From positions 1-64,000 of the forward strand of contig NZ_QNRK01000023.1 of the NCBI RefSeq assembly GCF_003315135.1: 64,000 nt of DNA. The letters run 5' to 3'. Numbering within the stretch: position 1 is the stretch's first letter; each line of letters begins with the position of its first letter. Under the pieces are notes generated by a model. The model did not search any database. It worked only from the letters and a program-made list of their open reading frames with translations, and had not been told where the DNA came from. This stretch comes from Roseiarcus fermentans. Its GTDB lineage: Bacteria; Pseudomonadota; Alphaproteobacteria; Rhizobiales; Beijerinckiaceae. Made by a program: the position numbers and the translations under genes. This document shows, in pieces, positions 35,562-44,024 of the stretch.

Positions 35562-35918
35562 ATGTTCAATGTCATGAAGAGCGCGCTGCTGCTTGGATTT
35601 GCCGCGGTCCTGGGAACCGCATCCTTGTCCGCCGCCAGGGCGGACGTCCTGAGGGTCGCCGTCGTCGAGGCGGCAAGCGACGAAGACTTCAAGAGCAACG
35701 TGGCTCTGCTTCCGGCCTTCGCCGACCTGCTGAAGAAGGGCGGGGCCAAGTCCGTCACCGTCGGCAGCGACGGCGAGCACAAGTCGATCGCGACCGCGTC
35801 GGTGTGGGGAAGCGCGGCGGACCTCGCCAAGCTCACCGGCTCGGACGACTGGAAGGCGACGGCCGGCAAGCTGAAGCGGAAGTCGTATACGACCGAAGTG
35901 TTCGAAGTCGCGCCCTGA
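35562..35918 (+). CDS. Small exported hypothetical protein
   Basis: 118 aa. Signal peptide about 1-27 (ALLLGFAAVLGTASLSAARA), mature part of ~90 residues beginning DVLRVAVVEAASDEDFKSNV. The mature domain has an alternating strand-helix pattern with a final strand (SYTTEVFEVAP), like small ferredoxin-like or monooxygenase-type (ABM-like) folds; I do not recognise a named family. GGGAGAGAC lies before the ATG. It stands alone. About 240 bases upstream are non-coding. Confidence 0.7.
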   Translation: MFNVMKSALLLGFAAVLGTASLSAARADVLRVAVVEAASDEDFKSNVALLPAFADLLKKGGAKSVTVGSDGEHKSIATASVWGSAADLAKLTGSDDWKATAGKLKRKSYTTEVFEVAP

Positions 35919-36002
35919 ACGGCGACCCGTCGGCGGCCGGCCCGCGCCGGCCTCCCCGGGGGTCCGGCTGTCAGAGGTCGCGACGCGGGGCCCGTGAGAA
36001 GG

Positions 36003-36491
36003 TCACGCAGGTCCCGGAGCGGCGCGTTTCGGGACCGGCGGCGGAAAGCTCAGGCCGATGGCGATCCGGTTCCACTGGTTGATCGTCCCGATCGCAACGG
36101 TCAGAAACAGGATCTCGTCGGGCGTGAAATGCTCGGGCAACGCCGCCGCCGCGGCCGCGCGCGCCGCTTCGTCGCTCAAGTCCGTCAGGGCCTCGGTCCA
36201 GGCGAGCGCCGCCCGCTCGCGCGGGCTGAACACGTCCGTCTCGCGCCAGACGCCGACGAGGTCGAGCTTCTCGCCCGGCACGCCGAGCTTGCGCGCGATG
36301 TTGAGATGGAGCTGCAGGCAAAAGGCGCAGCCGTTGATCTGCGAGGCGCGCAGCTTGATCAGTTCGGTGAACGCCTTGTCCAGGCCGGCGTCGTCGACGG
36401 CCTTGCCGAGCGCAGCCAGCGCGCCCTGGACGGGCGCAGCGGCCCTGGCGAACGCCTCGTAGCTCATGCGCAGCCGCGCGTCGTTGGCCAT
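36003..36491 (-). CDS. Carboxymuconolactone decarboxylase / AhpD-like alkylhydroperoxidase
   Basis: 162 aa. Redox centre Cys55-x-x-Cys58 in SQINGCAFCLQLHLNIAR, with the conserved His62; all-helical fold. AhpD-type proteins reduce peroxides with a CxxC pair. ATG 36491 is chosen since GGAG lies about 9 bases before it. It is divergent from a MarR-family regulator whose putative operator lies in the 64-base gap, so it is the likely regulated target. Confidence 0.92.
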   Translation of the reverse strand: MANDARLRMSYEAFARAAAPVQGALAALGKAVDDAGLDKAFTELIKLRASQINGCAFCLQLHLNIARKLGVPGEKLDLVGVWRETDVFSPRERAALAWTEALTDLSDEAARAAAAAALPEHFTPDEILFLTVAIGTINQWNRIAIGLSFPPPVPKRAAPGPA

Positions 36492-36518
36492 GGTCGTCAA
36501 ACTCCGTGAAACCGGCTA

Positions 36519-36553
36519 TATTCGAACTCGTACAACATAGCAGAGTTCGAATA
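36519..36553. promoter_or_regulatory. MarR-type operator (perfect 11-base inverted repeat)
   Basis: Arms TATTCGAACTC and GAGTTCGAATA are perfect complements separated by 13 bases. The element lies exactly between the divergent AhpD-like and MarR genes and ends 3 bases before the MarR start. It therefore covers the ribosome-binding region of the regulator and should allow autorepression together with control of the peroxidase gene. Confidence 0.75.
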
Positions 36554-36555
36554 AC

Positions 36556-37032
36556 ATGGGCAACCCGATTTCCCAATCGCGCGTCCCCGCGCCGGGCGAG
36601 GGCAAGCGCGGCGTGGAGGGGCGCCTGGGCTATCTCCTGCGCCAGGCCAACGTCGCGTTCCGCACCCGGCTGGAGCGAGCGCTATCCGACACCGGGGTGA
36701 CGCATCCGCAATTCGCGGTGCTGACCATGATTGCGGCTTATCCGGGATGCTCGGGCGCCGATCTGGCCCGGCTGTCGCTGCTCACGCCGCAGACCGTCAC
36801 AGTGATCGTCGCCAATCTCAAGCGCGATGGTCATCTGGAATCCAGTCCGCACCCGGTCCATGGGCGAATCCAGCGCCTGAGCCTGACCAGTCAGGGCAAA
36901 ACCGTGCTTGGGCGATGCAAGGCGCGCGTCCAGACGCTGGAAAAAGAACTCGCCGCGTCGCTGTCGCCCAACGAGGAGGCGATCGTCCGCCGCTGGCTCG
37001 TGGACGTCGCGATGAAGGCGGCGACGCCGTGA
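36556..37032 (+). CDS. MarR family transcriptional regulator
   Basis: 158 aa. Winged helix-turn-helix with LGYLLRQANVAFRTRLERAL (dimer helix), FAVLTMIAAYPGCSGADLARL and the recognition region LLTPQTVTVIVANLKRDGHLESS, then the wing PVHGRIQRLSLTSQGK. It probably senses phenolics or oxidants and represses the divergent AhpD-like gene. No Cys suited to direct peroxide sensing is obvious except Cys near the centre (YPGCSG). Confidence 0.93.
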   Translation: MGNPISQSRVPAPGEGKRGVEGRLGYLLRQANVAFRTRLERALSDTGVTHPQFAVLTMIAAYPGCSGADLARLSLLTPQTVTVIVANLKRDGHLESSPHPVHGRIQRLSLTSQGKTVLGRCKARVQTLEKELAASLSPNEEAIVRRWLVDVAMKAATP

Positions 37033-37132
37033 TCGAGCGCGCTGGCGAACCGCGCGCCCGCGCCCGGATCGCGACCCTGCTCGTGAAGCTTCCGATCCGC
37101 CGGCCGCGGAGGGCGGGACCGCGGCCGCATCC

Positions 37133-37218
37133 CGTCATTGCGAGGAGCGCAGCGACGAGGCAATCCATGCCGCCGCGGCGTCGTGTGCATGGGTTGCTTC
37201 GCTTCGCTCGCAATGACG
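37133..37218. repeat. Interspersed palindromic repeat (GTCATTGCGAG family)
   Basis: The ends CGTCATTGCGAG and CTCGCAATGACG are perfect inverted repeats, and internal parts (GGCAATCCATGC / GCATGGGTTGC) also pair with wobble. Elements of this consensus are common between genes in Hyphomicrobiales. A related half copy is at 43711-43757. It lies between MarR and the convergent LacI gene. Confidence 0.75.
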
Positions 37219-37316
37219 GCCGGAATGAACCTCCGTTCACCGTAACCGCGCCGTAACCGGCGGGCTCCGCCTGCGCGGACATCCGGCTCGTTGGGGCTTC
37301 GGCGAGCGGAGAGGGG

Positions 37317-38447
37317 TCAGCCGCGGCGCTGGCCGGGCGAGGCGCCCTCGAGGGCGCGCGGCCGGCTCACGCTCTCGCCGTCGCTGAGCGCCGTGGGCGC
37401 GAGCGCCTGCACCCGGCGCGGCGGCGCGCCGTCGGCCGCGGTCTCGCCGGACGCGATGCGCAGCTCGGTCTCGACCGCGTCGCCGAGGCGTTCGCCGATC
37501 GCGGTCCAGTCCGTCTGCCAGGTGGTGAGCTTCGGCAGCAGGTACTGCGCCTTGGCCTCGGGCAGGAGCGCGAGGATCGACAGGTCGCGGCCCGGCCGCA
37601 GGCCGCGCTCGGCGAGGCCGCGGTAGAGCGCGACCGCGTGCATCGAATCGGTGACGATCGCGGCGGTCGGGGAGGCGTCGACCGACAGCAGCGCCTCGGC
37701 CGCCTCGACGCCGCCGCGCTCGCCGGCGGGCTTGCGCAGGCGCAGCCGGTCGTCGAACGGCAGGCCGCGGGCGGCGAGCGCGCGGCGGAAGCCGTCCTCG
37801 ATCACGGCGACGAAATGGACCGCCCGATCGGGCAGAACCAGTCCGATCCGCTCGTGCCCGAGCCCGGCGAGGTGGGCGACCGCGCCCTCGACCGACGAGT
37901 CGAAATCGGGATCGACCCAGGCGTGGCGCGCCGCATTCCTGGTCCGGCCGAAGGCGGCGAACGGCTTCTTGCGCTTCAGGAGGTAGTCGACCCGCGGGTC
38001 GGCGCTCTCGGTGTCGGCGATGATCAGCGCGTCGGCGACGCCCCGCTCCGTCACGCGGCGCAGGGCCCCGAGCCGGTCGGCGTCGCCGTCCTCGAGAAAC
38101 AGCGCGAGATCGAAGCCATGCTCGCCGAGCCTTCGCTTCACGCCGTTCAGCACCGAGGCGAAGACGGTGTTGATGACGGTGTCGTCCGGCCCCGACGGCA
38201 CGATCATCGCGACCAGATCGGTCCGCCCGCGCCGGAGGCTGCGCCCCGACTGGTTCGGCGAATAGCCGAGCCGCGCCGCGGCCTCGAGCACACGCCGGCG
38301 CGTCTCCGCATTGACCTCGCCGCGGTCGTTCAGCGCCCGCGACACCGTCCCGATCGACAGGTCGAGCTCCCGGGCGAGTTCGCGAATCCCGATCAAGTCG
38401 AGCCTTGGCTCCGGCGCAAGCGGACCGATTCCGCGGCCGCCCGTCAT
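37317..38447 (-). CDS. LacI family transcriptional repressor
   Basis: 376 aa. The N-terminal HTH (IGIRELARELDLSIGTVSRAL) and hinge (YSPNQSGRSLRRGRT) are canonical, followed by a periplasmic-binding-protein-like sugar domain. It is divergent from the Gfo/Idh - isomerase - ABC operon, with one perfect LacI palindrome in the gap, so it most likely represses that operon until its sugar ligand binds. The N-terminus carries 18 residues before the HTH. Confidence 0.93.
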   Translation of the reverse strand: MTGGRGIGPLAPEPRLDLIGIRELARELDLSIGTVSRALNDRGEVNAETRRRVLEAAARLGYSPNQSGRSLRRGRTDLVAMIVPSGPDDTVINTVFASVLNGVKRRLGEHGFDLALFLEDGDADRLGALRRVTERGVADALIIADTESADPRVDYLLKRKKPFAAFGRTRNAARHAWVDPDFDSSVEGAVAHLAGLGHERIGLVLPDRAVHFVAVIEDGFRRALAARGLPFDDRLRLRKPAGERGGVEAAEALLSVDASPTAAIVTDSMHAVALYRGLAERGLRPGRDLSILALLPEAKAQYLLPKLTTWQTDWTAIGERLGDAVETELRIASGETAADGAPPRRVQALAPTALSDGESVSRPRALEGASPGQRRG

Positions 38448-38465
38448 AGAGGCGCGCCGAGGCGC

Positions 38466-38494
38466 TTGACAAGCCGCCCGGCCTCGCCTACCGT
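38466..38494 (+). promoter_or_regulatory. Sigma-70 promoter of the sugar operon
   Basis: TTGACA (38466-38471) is a perfect -35 hexamer; 17 bases downstream TACCGT (38489-38494) fits as -10 (three of six). The LacI operator begins directly after, where repressor binding would block open-complex formation. This is about 70 bases before the Gfo/Idh start. Confidence 0.55.
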
Positions 38495-38508
38495 CGTAAA
38501 CGTTTACG
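38495..38508. promoter_or_regulatory. LacI-family operator
   Basis: CGTAAACGTTTACG is a perfect 14-base palindrome with the central CG of LacI/GalR-type sites. It sits between the divergent LacI gene and the dehydrogenase gene, overlapping the predicted transcription start of the operon. Only one such site is seen. Confidence 0.85.
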
Positions 38509-38563
38509 GCCCGCCGAGACGGGCCCTCGGGAAGCGAAACGCAGGACGAGGAGGTCGCCGTCC

Positions 38564-39592
38564 ATGGAGCTCAGGGCCGCACTTGTCGGCTGTGGCGCGA
38601 TGAGCAAGGCCTGGCTCGACGCGGCCCGGAACATCCCCGACCTCAGAATCGTCGGCCTCGCCGATATCGCGCCCGACCGGGCGAGGGCGCGGGCTGCGGA
38701 ATTCGCGCTGGCCGACGTCGTGATCGCGGGCGACGTCGCGACGCTCCTCGCCGAGACGCGGCCCGACCTGCTGTTCGACGTCGTCGTGCCGCAGGCGCGC
38801 CATGCGGTCGTGACCGCGGGGCTCGCGGCCGGCTGCCACGTCCTCAGCGAGAAGCCGATGGCCGAGACCATGGCCGAGGCGCAGGACCTCGTGGCGCGCG
38901 CGGAGGCGGCCGGCCGGATCCATGCGGTCGTGCAGAACCGACGCTATCTCCCGCAGGTGCGGCGGATCGCCCGCGCCCTGCGGTCGGGCGTCATCGGCGA
39001 AGTGACCAGCGCCCACGCCGATTTCTTCCTCGCGCCGCATTTCGGCGGCTTCCGCGAGGAGATGGACCACGTGCTGCTGCTCGACATGGCGATCCACGGC
39101 TTCGACGCCCTGCGCTGCATGACCGGCCTCGACGGCCGCGACGTCGTCTGCCGTGAATGGAATCCGCCGTCCTCCTGGTATCGCCACGGCGCATCGGCGG
39201 CGGCGATGTTCGGGCTGTCGAACGGCGCCCTCTTCACCTATCGCGGCTCCTGGTGCGCGCCGGGCCTCTGCACGTCGTGGGAATGCGCCTGGCGGTTCGT
39301 CGGGTCGCGCGGGACGCTGACCTGGGACGGCGCGGAGGCGATCCGGATCGAGGTCGCGCGGCCGGGGCCGCGCGAGGGGCTGTTCGATCCCGTGGAGGCG
39401 GTCGAGCCGCCGCCGCCTGCGGCCGAGGATCGGGTCGGCGGCCATTTCGGCGTGCTCTCGGATTTCGTCGCCGCGGCGCGCGGCGGCCGGACGCCCGAGA
39501 CGGCCGGACGCGACAATATCCGCTCGCTCGCCATGGCGCTCGGCGCGACCGCGAGCGCCCGCGAGGGCCGGCGGGTCGACATCGTCATCTGA
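38564..39592 (+). CDS. Gfo/Idh/MocA family oxidoreductase
   Basis: 342 aa. NAD(P)-binding Rossmann motif LVGCGAMSKAWLDAARN, then the family's EKPMAET motif (LSEKPMAETMAEA) with the catalytic-region Lys. The C-terminal alpha/beta domain contains HGFDALRCMTG. It oxidises a sugar or inositol derivative. First gene of the LacI-controlled operon, followed after 66 bases by a TIM-barrel isomerase, a frequent partner in inositol-like and pyranose catabolism. The substrate is unknown. Confidence 0.9.
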   Translation: MELRAALVGCGAMSKAWLDAARNIPDLRIVGLADIAPDRARARAAEFALADVVIAGDVATLLAETRPDLLFDVVVPQARHAVVTAGLAAGCHVLSEKPMAETMAEAQDLVARAEAAGRIHAVVQNRRYLPQVRRIARALRSGVIGEVTSAHADFFLAPHFGGFREEMDHVLLLDMAIHGFDALRCMTGLDGRDVVCREWNPPSSWYRHGASAAAMFGLSNGALFTYRGSWCAPGLCTSWECAWRFVGSRGTLTWDGAEAIRIEVARPGPREGLFDPVEAVEPPPPAAEDRVGGHFGVLSDFVAAARGGRTPETAGRDNIRSLAMALGATASAREGRRVDIVI

Positions 39593-39658
39593 GGAACGGT
39601 CCGAATTCATCGGGCGACCTCGGCGCCCGGTTCGGATCCGACAGGAGAATGGAACCCG

Positions 39659-40558
39659 ATGAGAGACCTGCTCGACATCCGCATCGGAACGATGATCCGG
39701 GCGAACGCGCCGGACCCCGCGGCCTATGTGCGCGAGATCGTCGGCCACGGCTTCGAGAGCGTCGAGCCGTTCTTCTGGCAGACGATGAACAAGGACCTGA
39801 AGCGGCTCGCGGGCGAGCTGCGCGAGGCGATCGGCGACGCCGACGTGACGATCGACACGCTCGGCATGTTCGGCAATCCGCTCGGGACCGAGGAGCTCGA
39901 CCGGGCGACGCTCGCCGGCTGGGAGGCGTTGATCGACCATGCGCATCTCTTCGGCGCCCGGACGATCGCGGGTTTCACCGGCCGCGTGCGCGGCCGGCCG
40001 CTGGAGGAGAGCCTGCCGGCCTTCGTCGAGGTGTGGGGCGAGCTCTCCCGGCGGGCCGACGACAGGGGCGTGCGGCTCGCGTTCGAGAACTGCGCGATGG
40101 ACGGCAACTGGGCGAGCGGCGACTGGAACATCGCCCACAATCCCGATGCGTGGGAGCTGATGTTCGACGCCCTGCCCAACGACAATCTCGGGCTCGAATG
40201 GGAGCCCTGCCATCAGCTCGTCTACCTGATCGATCCGATGCCGCAGATCCGCAAATGGGCGCCGAAGTTCTTCCACGTGCACGGCAAGGACGCGACCGTG
40301 CGCTGGGACGTGGTGCGCGAGCACGGCGTGTTCGGCAAGCACCCGTTCGTGCAGATGCGCACGCCCGGCTTCGGCGACACCGACTGGACGCGGGTGATCA
40401 GCGAGCTGAGGCTCGCGGGCTATCGCGGCGCGATCGACATCGAGGGCTGGCACGACCCGGTCTATCGCGACGAGCTCGAGATGACCGGGCAGGTGCGGGC
40501 GCTCGACCATCTCAAGCTCTGCCGGGGCGGCGCGCGCCTCGTCCCCAATCCAGCCTGA
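39659..40558 (+). CDS. Sugar phosphate isomerase/epimerase (xylose isomerase-like TIM barrel)
   Basis: 299 aa. AP endonuclease-2/TIM-barrel family: metal ligands are expected in LAFENCAMDGNW (Glu), GLEWEPCHQLVY (Glu/His), FFHVHGKDATV (His, Lys) and GAIDIEGWHDPV (Glu). Acts as an isomerase, epimerase or dehydratase on sugars or inositols. It follows the Gfo/Idh gene and precedes the ABC importer. GACAGGAGAATGGAACCCG is just upstream, with GGAG at a slightly long distance. Confidence 0.88.
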   Translation: MRDLLDIRIGTMIRANAPDPAAYVREIVGHGFESVEPFFWQTMNKDLKRLAGELREAIGDADVTIDTLGMFGNPLGTEELDRATLAGWEALIDHAHLFGARTIAGFTGRVRGRPLEESLPAFVEVWGELSRRADDRGVRLAFENCAMDGNWASGDWNIAHNPDAWELMFDALPNDNLGLEWEPCHQLVYLIDPMPQIRKWAPKFFHVHGKDATVRWDVVREHGVFGKHPFVQMRTPGFGDTDWTRVISELRLAGYRGAIDIEGWHDPVYRDELEMTGQVRALDHLKLCRGGARLVPNPA

Positions 40559-40647
40559 CAGGGCGGGGCCTTTGCCGGGGCGCCTTTCCGCCTCCGGCCA
40601 ATCCGCGGCTCGATCAAGGGCCGCCAGCGCACAGGGAGGAAACGACG

Positions 40648-41655
40648 ATGCGACACTTGAGGACGGGGTTGCGGGGCGCGGCGGCGCTCGCGCTCGCGGC
40701 GAGCGCTTTCGCAGGCGCGGCCAGCGCCGCCGACGACGGCGCGCTGCGCGACAAGTGGTGCAGCAAGGCGCATATCCGCTTCTTCGTCGGCGGCGCCGAG
40801 GGCGACGCCTTCGGCACCGTCGTCTACAACGGCGCGCGCCAGGCCGCGGCCGATACGGGCGCCCAGGTCGACTACGTGTTCTCCGGCTGGCAGAACGAGA
40901 AGATGACGCAGCAGCTGCGCGAAGCGGTCGCGGCCCATCCCGACGGCATCGCCATGATGGGGCATCCGGGCGAGGCCGCGATCCTGCCGCTCGCCCAGCA
41001 GGCGGCGAAGGCCGGCATCAAGATGATGTACCAGAACGTGCCGGTGCCGGCGGCGGTCGACAAGGTCGGCGGCGGCTACGTCGGCGCGCAGCAGGCGCCA
41101 CAGGGCCACGCGCTCGGCGTCGAGATCGCGCGCCGCTTCGGCCTCAAGTCCGGCGACGTGGCGATCGTCATGCTCTCCTCCAACGATCTCATCCGCGCCG
41201 CCCGCGAAGAGGCGACAGCCAAGGCGCTGGAGGAGGCGGGCGTCAAGGTCGTTCGCCTCGCGAGCCAGGCCGAATGGGCGGCCGACCCCAACCTCGCGAT
41301 CCCGGTCGTGACGGCGGCGCTGCAGGCCAACCCGACGGCCAGGGCGATCGTCTATCCGGGCGGACAGCAGCTCGGCAACGCCGCCGCCTACATGAAGGCC
41401 GCCGGCAAGAAGCCGGGCGAGATCATCAACATCGGCTTCGACACGAGCCCGCAGATCGTGCAGATGTTCAAGGACGGATGGGTGCAGCTCGCGGCCGATC
41501 AGCAGCCGTTCCAGCAGGGCTATCTGCCGATCCTCAGCCTGTGCGAGCAGATCGTCTACGGCCTCGCGCCGATCAACGTCGACACGAGCGCCGGCTTCGT
41601 CACGCCGGACAATTACGCCGCCGTGGCCGACCTCGCGAAGCAGGGGCTGCGCTAG
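40648..41655 (+). CDS. Sugar ABC transporter substrate-binding protein (RbsB-like)
   Basis: 335 aa, GGGAGGAAACG before the ATG. Signal peptide about 1-27 (ALALAASAFAGAASA). The mature protein has the RbsB/LsrB-like two-lobe pattern: HIRFFVGGAEGDAFGTVVYNG, GIAMMGHPGEAAILPLAQQA, IINIGFDTSPQIVQMFKDG, QLAADQQPFQQGYL. It binds a monosaccharide or inositol-type ligand in the periplasm for the RbsA/RbsC pair that follows. Confidence 0.92.
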   Translation: MRHLRTGLRGAAALALAASAFAGAASAADDGALRDKWCSKAHIRFFVGGAEGDAFGTVVYNGARQAAADTGAQVDYVFSGWQNEKMTQQLREAVAAHPDGIAMMGHPGEAAILPLAQQAAKAGIKMMYQNVPVPAAVDKVGGGYVGAQQAPQGHALGVEIARRFGLKSGDVAIVMLSSNDLIRAAREEATAKALEEAGVKVVRLASQAEWAADPNLAIPVVTAALQANPTARAIVYPGGQQLGNAAAYMKAAGKKPGEIINIGFDTSPQIVQMFKDGWVQLAADQQPFQQGYLPILSLCEQIVYGLAPINVDTSAGFVTPDNYAAVADLAKQGLR

Positions 41656-41736
41656 CGGTTTCCCGCGGGACAGCGGGCGGGGCGATCTCGCCCTCGTCCC
41701 CCGCGGGGAGAGGGGAGGCACGGGAGGAACGGCGCC

Positions 41737-42531
41737 ATGGGCGAACGGCTGATCGAACTCAGGAACATCGCCAAATCGTACGGCCGGGTGTTCGCGGTCG
41801 GCGGCGTGAACTTCCACGTCGACCGCGGCGAGGTCGTCGGCCTCATCGGCGACAACGGCGCCGGGAAGTCGACGCTGATCAAGATGCTCTCGGGCGCGAT
41901 CCGCCCGACGAGCGGCGAGATTCTGGTGCGCGGCGAGGCGGCGTCCAACTGGGACGCGGCGCGCTCTCGCGCCGCCGGCATCGAGACCGTGTTCCAGGAC
42001 CGGGCGCTCTGCGTCCAGCAGAGCATCATCCGCAACATCTTTCTCGGCCGCGAGCTGACCGGCGCGCTGGGCTGGCTGCGTTCGAAGCGGGAGCGGGCCG
42101 AGGCCGAGCGGCTCATGCGCGAGATCGGCTTCACCTCGAAAGTGTTCTCGCCCGATTCGATCGTTGGACAGCTCTCGGGCGGCGAGCGGCAGGGCGTGGC
42201 GCTGGCGCGCGCCATCTACAACAAGGCCGACCTCATCGTGATGGACGAGCCGACCACCGCGCTCTCGCTGACCGAGACCGAAAAAGTGTTCCGCTTCGTG
42301 CGGGCGGTGCGCGCGAGCGGGCGTTCGGTGCTGTTCATCGGCCACAACATCCACCACGTGTTCGACATCTCCGAGCGCTTCGTCGTGATGGACCGCGGCA
42401 GGGTGGCGCTCACGGCGACCAAGGAGGAGATCGGATCGGCCGAGCGCCTGATCGCGGTCATGGAGCGGCTCGCCCATCCGCAGGGGATCGAGGTCCCCGG
42501 CGGGTCGGGCCACGGGCGGGAGGCGGCGTGA
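41737..42531 (+). CDS. Sugar ABC transporter ATP-binding protein (RbsA-like, single domain)
   Basis: 264 aa. Walker A GDNGAGKSTLIKML, signature LSGGERQGVALARA, Walker B LIVMDEPTTALSLTE, H-switch LFIGHNIHHVF. Only one nucleotide-binding domain is present, whereas RbsA-type proteins usually carry two (about 500 aa), so it should dimerise. Its stop overlaps the permease start (TGATG). Confidence 0.93.
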   Translation: MGERLIELRNIAKSYGRVFAVGGVNFHVDRGEVVGLIGDNGAGKSTLIKMLSGAIRPTSGEILVRGEAASNWDAARSRAAGIETVFQDRALCVQQSIIRNIFLGRELTGALGWLRSKRERAEAERLMREIGFTSKVFSPDSIVGQLSGGERQGVALARAIYNKADLIVMDEPTTALSLTETEKVFRFVRAVRASGRSVLFIGHNIHHVFDISERFVVMDRGRVALTATKEEIGSAERLIAVMERLAHPQGIEVPGGSGHGREAA

Positions 42532-43550
42532 TGTCGGTTTCGATGGAGCCCCTCGAGGTCACGGTCCGTCCGGTCGAGCGTCCGCCGGAGAACGCGCTGC
42601 GCCGCGTCGTCGACCGCAATCGCGCGCCGCTCGGAACGCTCGCGGTGTTCGTCGTGATGATCGCGATCTTCATGGCGGCGAGCCCCTCGGTGTTCCTGCG
42701 CTGGCCGATCTACGAGTCCGTTCTCGTCACCCTGCCGGTCGCGCTCTGCCTCGTGGCGCCGCTCGTGTTCGTGGTCACGGTCGGCGAGATCGACCTGTCG
42801 TTCCCGGCGACGATGGGGTTCTCGGCCTGGACGTTCGCGCTCGTGGTCCATGCGGGCCTGAGCCCGTTCCTCGGCATCGCGGCGGCGCTCGTCACCGGCA
42901 TGCTGCTCGGGGCGTGCGTCGGCGCGCTCGTCGTCACCGCCAACCTGTCGTCGCTGATCGCGACGCTGGGCATGAATTACATGCTGCGCGGCCTCATCCT
43001 GATCGCGACCCAGGGCAAGTCGATCCCGTTGCTCGACCTGCAGGACACGACCGCGGGCGCGCTGTTCTCCAGCGAGTTTCTCGGCGTTCCGGCGCAGACT
43101 TTCTGGGCGCTGGCGTTCGTCGTGTTCGCGGGCCTGCTGTTCAACCGGCACAGGTTCGGCGCCCGGGTGAAGGCGGTCGGCGACAATCCGGACAGCGCGG
43201 CCCTGATGGGCGTCAACGTGGCGCGGATCCGCATCTGGACCTTCGTCTTCATGGGCCTCGGCGCGGCGCTCGCGGGCGTGTTCTCGACCATGGTCAACTT
43301 CACCTGGTGGCCGACGACCGGCGACGGCTATCTTCTGCCGGCGATCGCCTCGGTGTTCGTCGGCGGCACGCCGACCTGGGGCGGGGTCGGCACGATCGCC
43401 GGCGGCGCGATCGGCGCCCTGATCGTGTCGTTCATCCAGAGCGGCATCGTCGCGGCGGGCCTCAGCGGCTTCTACGTTCAGTTCTTCAACGGCCTCATCA
43501 TCATCCTCGCTCTCCTCGGCCACCGCTGGAACCAGAAGCGCTACCGGTAG
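42531..43550 (+). CDS. Sugar ABC transporter permease (RbsC-like)
   Basis: 339 aa, eight to ten hydrophobic segments. Family motifs: VTVGEIDLSFPATMGFSAW, LIATLGMNYMLRGL, VKAVGDNPDSAALMGVNVARI, and GGTPTWGGVGTIAGG. Last gene of the LacI-controlled operon; translationally coupled to the ATPase. Confidence 0.94.
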   Translation: MSVSMEPLEVTVRPVERPPENALRRVVDRNRAPLGTLAVFVVMIAIFMAASPSVFLRWPIYESVLVTLPVALCLVAPLVFVVTVGEIDLSFPATMGFSAWTFALVVHAGLSPFLGIAAALVTGMLLGACVGALVVTANLSSLIATLGMNYMLRGLILIATQGKSIPLLDLQDTTAGALFSSEFLGVPAQTFWALAFVVFAGLLFNRHRFGARVKAVGDNPDSAALMGVNVARIRIWTFVFMGLGAALAGVFSTMVNFTWWPTTGDGYLLPAIASVFVGGTPTWGGVGTIAGGAIGALIVSFIQSGIVAAGLSGFYVQFFNGLIIILALLGHRWNQKRYR

Positions 43551-43710
43551 GCGTGGCCCCGGAAGGGAGGCGCCGGCGCGTCTCTTCGGAGGCGCTCCTC
43601 CGAGCCGGAGCAAGAGCGTCCCGGGCCGCTGAAAGCCGGGCGTGAAACGAGCCGTTTGAGAGGCTTGCGCGGGGCGAATCCAGCGCGCAGGCGGGACCCC
43701 TGCTGCTGCG

Positions 43711-43757
43711 TCATCGCGAGGAGCCCGCAGGGCGACGCGGCGATCCAGGGGCCGCCC
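43711..43757. repeat. Half copy of the GTCATTGCGAG repeat
   Basis: TCATCGCGAGGAGCCCGCAG and then GGCGACGCGGCGATCCAGGG match the left arm of the repeat at 37133 with several changes; the matching right arm is absent. It marks the beginning of a 600-base gene-free stretch. Confidence 0.5.
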
Positions 43758-43820
43758 ACGCCGACGGTGACGTTAGTGGACTGCACCCCGCTGCTGAGAC
43801 ACGCTCAATTGAGTGACAGG

Positions 43821-43854
43821 GGATAACGGTGACGGGATAACGGTGACAGTGCAC
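43821..43854 (+). repeat. REP-like repeat, left copy
   Basis: GGATAACGGTGAC occurs twice in tandem (43821-43833 and 43835-43847), the second running on into AGTGCACTTATTT. The 15-mer ACGGTGACAGTGCAC (43840-43854) recurs in inverted orientation at 44025-44039. Such sequences flank REP-associated tyrosine transposases in many proteobacteria. Confidence 0.65.
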
Positions 43855-43892
43855 TTATTTGACGTCGCCGACCTTTGATCAACTCTGCGGGA

Positions 43893-43980
43893 ATAGCTCG
43901 GCTCTCGCGCGCCGTCATTCCGGATACGTCCTGTTTACGTCACCCAGCGCGGCAACGCGGGCGAATGGTCTCATTTCTGA
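43893..43980 (+). pseudogene. Remnant of a REP-associated tyrosine transposase (RAYT), N-terminus, frameshifted
   Basis: One frame reads IARLSRAVIPDTS; after a frameshift near 43935 another reads YVTQRGNAGEWSHF and then stops. Together they reproduce the start of RAYT/IS200-like transposases (ARLxRxVIPGxPHHVTQRGN). Only about 30 codons remain. The remnant is flanked by the inverted 15-mers, as expected for what is left of a RAYT locus. Confidence 0.6.
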
Positions 43981-44024
43981 TGAGAGCGCACCGTCACGTA
44001 GCTTGGTCACTCCCCTGCGATAGA

